From NCBI GenBank assembly GCA_003491925.1, contig DNAU01000331.1, forward strand, positions 1 through 9,213: a stretch of DNA of 9,213 bases. The letters are read 5' to 3'. The stretch is from Chloroflexota bacterium. GTDB lineage: Bacteria; Chloroflexota; Dormibacteria; Aeolococcales; Aeolococcaceae. The position numbers and the translations under genes are program-made. The notes beneath the pieces are model-generated. The model made no database searches. It was not told the DNA's origin and worked only from the letters and a program-made list of their open reading frames with translations. The stretch's first letter is position 1, and each line of letters begins with the position of its first letter. Shown one piece after another: positions 5,719-9,213 of the stretch.

Positions 5719-6699
5719 ATGCCCGCCACGGCCATGATCGAGGCGGAGGGACTGGTCAAGCGCTACGGGACCACCGTCGCCCTGGCGGGTGTCGACCTCT
5801 CCGTCCCCCCCGGGGCGATCCTCGGCGTGCTGGGGCCCAACGGCGCCGGCAAGACCACCGCGATCCGCATCCTCACCACCCTGAGCCACCCCGACGAGGG
5901 GCGGGCGAGGGTTGCCGGCTTCGACGTCGCGTCCCATCCCGCCGAGGTGCGGCGGCGGATCGGGGTCGCGGCCCAGGACACCACCCTCGACGAGCTGCTC
6001 ACCGGCCGGCAGAACCTGGTGATGATCGGACAGCTGAGCGGGCTCCGGCGCTCCGAGGCCCAGCGGCGCGCGACCGACCTGCTGGAGCGGCTGGAGCTGA
6101 GCGACGCCGCGGACCGCCTCACCAAGGGCTACTCGGGTGGCATGCGCCGCCGGCTCGATCTCGCCGCCAGCATGATCATGGCGCCTCCCGTGCTCTTCCT
6201 CGACGAACCCACCACCGGCCTCGACCCGGCGAGCCGGCTCGGGGTCTGGGAGGTGATCCGGGGGATGGTGGGCGACGGCTGCACCGTCCTGCTCACCACC
6301 CAGTACCTCGACGAGGCCGACCACCTCGCCGACACCATCGCCGTCTTCGACCACGGGCGGGTGATCGCCAGCGGAACCCCTCAGCAGCTCAAGTCGGAGA
6401 CCGGCTCGGCCCGCCTGGAGGTGACCCTCAGCGCGCCCCGCCCGGAGGCGGTGCTCGCCCTGCGGCCGCTGCTCGAGGGGGAGGTCCATGTCAGCCACGA
6501 CGGGCGGCGGCTGCGCGCGGCGGTCCGCAACCAGGACGGCCTGGCCACGGCGGCGGTCCGAGCCCTCGACCGCGCCGGCATCCTGGTCGACGACGTCCAG
6601 GTGCACCAGCCCTCCCTCGACGACGTCTTCCTCGCCCTCACCGGGCGCGAGGCCGCCGACGACGAGACAGCCGCCGAGCCGGAGGAGGCGACCGCATGA
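5719..6699 (+). CDS. DrrA-type ABC transporter ATP-binding protein
   Basis: This is the cytosolic ATPase of an ABC-2 exporter, 326 aa. All nucleotide-binding motifs are intact: Walker A GPNGAGKT (39-46, K45), Q-loop Q86, signature YSGGM (138-142), Walker B VLFLDEP (158-164, catalytic E163) and TTQYLDEAD with Q195 at the H-switch position. As I recall, glutamine there is the norm for the daunorubicin exporter ATPase DrrA and its relatives, so it is not a defect. After about 230 comes the DrrA-type C-terminal domain with QPSLDDVFLALTG, ending in an acidic tail. A strong ribosome site precedes the ATG, and the stop overlaps the permease start (ATGA). Substrate is unknown: the subfamily exports hydrophobic drugs, lipids or own metabolites. 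Divergent orientation from tetR suggests repression by it until a ligand appears. Confidence 0.95.
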   Translation: MPATAMIEAEGLVKRYGTTVALAGVDLSVPPGAILGVLGPNGAGKTTAIRILTTLSHPDEGRARVAGFDVASHPAEVRRRIGVAAQDTTLDELLTGRQNLVMIGQLSGLRRSEAQRRATDLLERLELSDAADRLTKGYSGGMRRRLDLAASMIMAPPVLFLDEPTTGLDPASRLGVWEVIRGMVGDGCTVLLTTQYLDEADHLADTIAVFDHGRVIASGTPQQLKSETGSARLEVTLSAPRPEAVLALRPLLEGEVHVSHDGRRLRAAVRNQDGLATAAVRALDRAGILVDDVQVHQPSLDDVFLALTGREAADDETAAEPEEATA

Positions 6700-7532
6700 G
6701 CGTCCGCACCGCCGCCATCCAGACCGTCGAGCCCAACTGGCTCATTCAGAAGGTCCGGGAGATCCTGGTCCTGGTCCGCCGGAATCTTATCCACATCCTC
6801 CGCGAGCCGATGCAGCTCTCCGACGTGACCCTCCAGCCGATCCTCTTCACCTTCCTCTTCATCTTCGTCTTCGGGTCGGGGATCCCGATCCCGGGAGGCA
6901 GCTACACCGACTTCGCCCTGGCCGGGCTGCTGGCCATGAACCTGATCACCTCGTCCAACGGGACCGCGGTGGGCCTGAGCACGGACCTCAACACCGGCCT
7001 CATCGACCGCCTCCGGTCGCTGCCGATGTGGCGACCCTCGATCCTCATCGCGCGATCGATCACCGACCTGCTCTCGGCGCTGGTCTGCACCGCCATCGTG
7101 GTGGCCGCGGGCCTGGTGGTGGGCTGGCGTCCCACCACCGGGGTGCTCTCGGTGGCCGCGGGGCTCGGCCTCGCGCTCCTCTTCACCTATGCGATCTGCT
7201 GGACCTTCGGCTGCGTCGGGCTGGTGGCCCGCAACATCGAGGCGGCGATGTCGATCGGCTTCATCGTCCTCTTCCCGATGGCGTTCGTCTCCAACGCGAT
7301 GGTGCCGACCCAAGGGATGCCCGCCTGGCTGCGCGTCATCGCCGACTGGAACCCGGTGAGCGCGGTGACGGCGGCCTGCCGCCAGCTCTTCGGCAACCCC
7401 AACCCGTCGGCGCTGGTCCAGGACTGGCCGATGCAGCACCCGGTGGTCGCCGCCCTGCTCTGGTCCGCAGCGCTGCTCGCCGTCTGCGTGCCCCTGGCCG
7501 TCTACCTCTTCCGGCGGCGCACCGCCGACTGA
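6696..7532 (+). CDS. DrrB-type ABC-2 transporter permease
   Basis: This is the 278-aa membrane partner of the preceding ATPase. Hydrophobic spans are seen at about 44-62, 71-93, 122-144, 149-178, 184-205 and 249-272, giving the six helices of an ABC-2 permease. The N-terminal cytoplasmic stretch RRNLIHILREPMQL is the coupling-type region of the family. Conserved features are NTGLIDRLRSLP (99-110), typical of DrrB-like proteins (G.IDRLRSLP), and DWNPVSAVTAACRQLF (217-232) before the last helix. The ATG at 6696 overlaps the ATPase stop by four bases, and GGAGGAGG at 6681-6688 lies seven bases upstream inside the ATPase gene, ensuring matched synthesis. No biosynthetic genes for an exported metabolite lie in the window, so xenobiotic efflux is as likely as product export. 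Confidence 0.95.
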   Translation: MSVRTAAIQTVEPNWLIQKVREILVLVRRNLIHILREPMQLSDVTLQPILFTFLFIFVFGSGIPIPGGSYTDFALAGLLAMNLITSSNGTAVGLSTDLNTGLIDRLRSLPMWRPSILIARSITDLLSALVCTAIVVAAGLVVGWRPTTGVLSVAAGLGLALLFTYAICWTFGCVGLVARNIEAAMSIGFIVLFPMAFVSNAMVPTQGMPAWLRVIADWNPVSAVTAACRQLFGNPNPSALVQDWPMQHPVVAALLWSAALLAVCVPLAVYLFRRRTAD

Positions 7533-7570
7533 GCGGCCCGGCATCGCACCGCCGATCAGTCCGGCACCGT

Positions 7571-7592
7571 AGCCGCGGCCGCGGTCGCGGCT
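7571..7592. terminator. GC hairpin between convergent drrB-like and lysE-like genes
   Basis: AGCCGCG (7571-7577) and CGCGGCT (7586-7592) form seven-pair arms around eight bases. A perfect palindrome CCGCGGCCGCGG (7573-7584) overlaps it. It fills the end of a 59-base convergent gap and touches the stop codon of the minus-strand gene. No T-run is present, so it is at best a two-way, non-canonical terminator. Confidence 0.4.
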
Positions 7593-8242
7593 CAGCTCGA
7601 GGTCGGACGCCCCGAGACGGCCAGCCCCACCCCGAGCCCGATCATCACCACCCCGCTGCCCCAATGGAGCCGGCGGAGGCGCCGCGGCGAACCCGTGAAC
7701 CACGACCGGGCCGCGCTCGCCGCCAGCGCCCAGCAGCTGTCGGAGACCAGCGCGATCACGGTCCAGACCAGGCCGAGCACCAGCAGCTGGAGAGGGACGT
7801 GCCCGAGGCTGGGGTCGGCGAACTGGGGCAGCACCGCCGCGAAGAACACGGTCGTCTTGGGATTGCTGACCCCGACCACGAAGGCCTGCCAGGCGACCCG
7901 CCGCCGGGAGACCCCAGCGGATGCGCCGGGCGAGGAGCCGGATTGCGCGGTCAGCCGGCGGCTGCGGATGGTCTGGACGCCCAGGTACACCAGGTAGGCG
8001 GCCCCCGCCAGCTTCACCACCGTGAAGGCGACAGCCGACGCGGCCACCAGAGCTCCGATCCCCAGGGCCACGGCGCACACCTGAACCAGCTCACCGAGCT
8101 CGTTGCCCGCGACGGTCAGGAGCGCCAGGCGTCGCCGCCCCAGCGACAGCGAGCGGCTGACGATGAAGAGCACGCTCGGCCCCGGGAAGAGGATGACGAG
8201 CAGCGCCACGCCGGCGAAGGCCAGTGTCCGGCTGGGGTCCAT
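7592..8242 (-). CDS. LysE/RhtB family amino-acid exporter
   Basis: This is a 216-aa inner-membrane protein with about six hydrophobic spans. Members of the family export amino acids such as lysine, threonine, homoserine or leucine, driven by proton exchange. Signatures are LFPGPSVLFIVSRSLSLGRR (18-37), GNELGELVQV (46-55), AAYLVYLGVQTIRSR (81-95), and WQAFVVGVSNPKTTVFFAAVLPQF (119-142) with the conserved NPK and LPQF elements. The loop at about 96-115 is serine/glycine-rich and variable. The ATG at 8242 gives the family N-terminus; the frame stays open to 8491 upstream but that part overlaps the divergent HAD gene. No Shine-Dalgarno is visible, and TATCCT six bases before the ATG suggests a leaderless mRNA. 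The gene is alone, convergent with the exporter operon. Substrate cannot be told from sequence. Confidence 0.93.
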   Translation of the reverse strand: MDPSRTLAFAGVALLVILFPGPSVLFIVSRSLSLGRRRLALLTVAGNELGELVQVCAVALGIGALVAASAVAFTVVKLAGAAYLVYLGVQTIRSRRLTAQSGSSPGASAGVSRRRVAWQAFVVGVSNPKTTVFFAAVLPQFADPSLGHVPLQLLVLGLVWTVIALVSDSCWALAASAARSWFTGSPRRLRRLHWGSGVVMIGLGVGLAVSGRPTSS

Positions 8243-8248
8243 CGGCGA

Positions 8249-8254
8249 AGGATA
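8249..8254 (-). promoter_or_regulatory. putative -10 box for a leaderless lysE-like transcript
   Basis: On the minus strand TATCCT (8254 to 8249) is followed by six bases and then the ATG at 8242. This TANNNT-N6-ATG arrangement is typical of leaderless transcripts. No clear -35 hexamer is seen. Confidence 0.4.
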
Positions 8255-8294
8255 GCCTGAGCCTCGAACACGGGCTGAGCCGGCGGTCGCGGTC

Positions 8295-8308
8295 TCCGCG
8301 GCCGCGGA
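8295..8308. repeat. 14-bp perfect palindrome in the lysE/HAD divergent gap
   Basis: TCCGCGGCCGCGGA is self-complementary. Its 12-bp core is identical to the palindrome at 7573-7584 on the other side of the lysE-like gene. It lies midway in the 94-base divergent gap, 29 bases before the HAD start, and could be an operator or only GC-rich sequence. Confidence 0.35.
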
Positions 8309-8336
8309 CGGCGCCCGACCTGGCAAAGTCGCGGGC

Positions 8337-9032
8337 ATGGGCGACACCCCCGCCACCCAGGCCGTCGAGGCCGTGATCCTCGACATGGACGGGCTCCTCA
8401 TCGACACCGAGCCGGTCTGGCGGGATGTCGAGAGGGAGCTCTTCGGCGAGCTGGGGATCCAGCTCAGCGAGGCCGACATGCTCGCCACCATGGGCCGGCG
8501 CGCCCTCGAGATGGTCGCGCACTGGCGCCGTCAGCGTCCCTGGCCGGGGGCCGAGACCGGGGAGCCGAGCGATCAGGTCCTCGCCGAGCGGGTCATCGAC
8601 CGGATGGTGGCCCACGTGAGCAGCCGTGGCGAGCCGATGCCCGGGGTGGTCCAGGCGATCGAGCTCATCCGGCGGCTGGGCCTCCGGGTGGCCATCGCCT
8701 CCTCATCGCCCCACCGGCTCATCGACGCGGTCTGCGCCCGGCTCCGCTTGGAGTGGATCGAGGTCCGGTGCTCCGCCAGCGACGAGCAGCGGGGCAAGCC
8801 GGCCGGCGACGTCTACCTCACCGCCGCCCGCCGGCTCGGGCTGCGCCCCGCCGCGTGCCTGGCGATCGAGGACTCGCCCAACGGAGTGCTGTCAGCCCGG
8901 GCGGCCGGGATGCGCTGCGTGGCCGTCCCCGACCGGCACCTGGCGGGGGATCCGCGCTACCGGGAGGCCGACCTGGTGCTGGGTTCGCTGCGGGAGCTGG
9001 ACGAAGAGGTGCTCCGCACGCTCGGAGTCTGA
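8337..9032 (+). CDS. HAD-superfamily sugar phosphatase, HxpB/YniC-like
   Basis: This is a 231-aa cytosolic phosphatase of the beta-phosphoglucomutase-like HAD branch. Motif I is D16-M-D18-G followed by LLIDTEPVW, motif II is S122 in IASSSP, motif III is K154 in GKP, and motif IV is E178-D179 in AIEDSPNG. The helical cap occupies about 23-90 and holds TMGRRALEMVAHWRRQRPW, which lines up well from memory with the cap of Escherichia coli YniC (HxpB, acting on hexitol phosphates and 2-deoxyglucose 6-phosphate). So a sugar- or hexitol-phosphate phosphatase is the best reading. Beta-phosphoglucomutase is less likely, and a phosphoserine phosphatase role is not supported by the cap. The ATG at 8337 has no Shine-Dalgarno; CAAAGT (8324-8329) seven bases upstream is a weak -10 candidate. 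The gene is divergent from lysE and not visibly in an operon. Confidence 0.92.
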   Translation: MGDTPATQAVEAVILDMDGLLIDTEPVWRDVERELFGELGIQLSEADMLATMGRRALEMVAHWRRQRPWPGAETGEPSDQVLAERVIDRMVAHVSSRGEPMPGVVQAIELIRRLGLRVAIASSSPHRLIDAVCARLRLEWIEVRCSASDEQRGKPAGDVYLTAARRLGLRPAACLAIEDSPNGVLSARAAGMRCVAVPDRHLAGDPRYREADLVLGSLRELDEEVLRTLGV

Positions 9033-9066
9033 TGAGGGCAACGCTCGCTTCGGAACGGAGGGGCAG

Positions 9067-9080
9067 GGGCCCGCGGGCCC
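9067..9080. terminator. GC palindrome after the HAD gene
   Basis: GGGCCCGCGGGCCC is a perfect 14-bp palindrome, 34 bases past the HAD stop. It can form only a short stem with a tight loop and has no T-run after it, so a termination role is a guess. The rest of the 9033-9157 gap shows nothing else clear apart from the -10-like box listed separately. Confidence 0.3.
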
Positions 9081-9145
9081 AGGATCGAGTGACCGGTGTT
9101 CCGTCCGTCCCGATCGCACCAGCGGGCCGGAGGGTGACGAGGCGG

Positions 9146-9151
9146 TACCAT
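9146..9151 (+). promoter_or_regulatory. putative -10 box of the last gene, leaderless arrangement
   Basis: TACCAT (9146-9151) is followed by exactly six bases and the ATG at 9158, the same layout as before the lysE-like gene. No -35 match is evident 16-18 bases upstream. Confidence 0.35.
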
Positions 9152-9157
9152 GCGGCC

Positions 9158-9213
9158 ATGGGCCGGCGGATCAACTTCTATCTGGATGACGACCTGATCG
9201 AGGCGCTCAACCA
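9158..9213 (+). CDS. probable ribbon-helix-helix protein, N-terminus only
   Basis: Only 18 full codons lie in the window: MGRRINFYLDDDLIEALN. This pattern, a short basic lead, an alternating beta strand (INFYLDDD) and then the start of an amphipathic helix, is typical of ribbon-helix-helix DNA-binding proteins of the CopG/MetJ-Arc type, many of which are antitoxins or small repressors. The ATG at 9158 fits the domain start and the -10-like TACCAT six bases upstream. An in-frame GTG at 9134 would add eight residues, and an ATG at 9150 is in another frame and would not give this domain. Whether a toxin gene follows cannot be seen. Confidence 0.65.
   Translation, partial: MGRRINFYLDDDLIEALN

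Noticed and set aside
5492..5737. Small plus-strand frame (TTG start) in the divergent control region, possible leader peptide
   Set aside because: It has no ribosome site, runs through all the dyads and overlaps the ATPase start in another frame. The protein resembles nothing known.
6381..8078. Very long frames across the exporter and lysE region (minus 6381-8078 and plus 6488-8260)
   Set aside because: They cover the permease and LysE genes in wrong frames, cross intergenic hairpins and have no domain-like stretches. Both are byproducts of scarce stop codons in GC-rich DNA.
8243..8491. Upstream extension of the LysE-like gene to 8491
   Set aside because: It would overlap the divergent HAD gene and add a Ser/Ala-rich lead. 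Family members start at the MDPSRTL-like position, 8242.
8337..9032. HAD gene as the missing phosphoserine phosphatase
   Set aside because: The cap sequence and the DMDGLLIDTEP motif match sugar phosphatases of the HxpB/YniC type, and it is not linked to the serA operon.
9150..9213. ATG at 9150 as start of the last gene
   Set aside because: It reads MRPWAGGSTSIWMTT with no family resemblance, whereas the ATG at 9158 gives a clear strand-helix pattern.

Overview
The window is GC-rich throughout (about 70% G+C by eye) and almost wholly coding, with strong G/C bias at third codon positions and tight or overlapping gene junctions (ATGA, TGATG and TAG|TTG). This fits a high-GC bacterium of the Actinomycetota, Chloroflexota or Candidatus Dormibacterota kind. 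The phylum is inference. No rRNA, tRNA, CRISPR array or insertion sequence was seen.

Layout. (1) 1-3157, plus strand: a serine-biosynthesis-type operon made of the 3' end of a class V aminotransferase, serA (type I 3-phosphoglycerate dehydrogenase with ACT domain) and a DUF1015 protein whose TTG start touches the serA stop codon. (2) 3158-3268: a convergent intergenic stretch with hairpin-forming inverted repeats. (3) 5480 down to 3269, minus strand: a three-gene operon of a TetR-family repressor with a long proline/alanine-rich N-terminus, a small alpha/beta hydrolase and a RimJ/RimL-type GNAT acetyltransferase. (4) 5481-5718: an unusually AT-rich divergent control region with three separate inverted repeats and a pair of direct repeats. 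(5) 5719-7532, plus strand: a DrrA/DrrB-type ABC-2 exporter. (6) 8242 down to 7592, minus strand: a LysE/RhtB amino-acid exporter. (7) 8337-9032, plus strand: a HAD sugar phosphatase like HxpB/YniC. (8) 9158 to the window end: the first 18 codons of a probable ribbon-helix-helix protein.

How the genes may work together. The aminotransferase and SerA would supply phosphoserine from 3-phosphoglycerate. No phosphoserine phosphatase is visible, so the DUF1015 protein next to serA is an interesting candidate partner. The TetR operon and the DrrAB exporter share one operator-rich promoter region and look like a ligand-inducible efflux and detoxification module: export, hydrolysis and acetylation under one repressor. 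The LysE and HAD genes look like independent housekeeping or accessory genes. Several starts without a Shine-Dalgarno sequence have a -10-like hexamer 6-7 bases upstream of the start codon, which suggests leaderless transcription.
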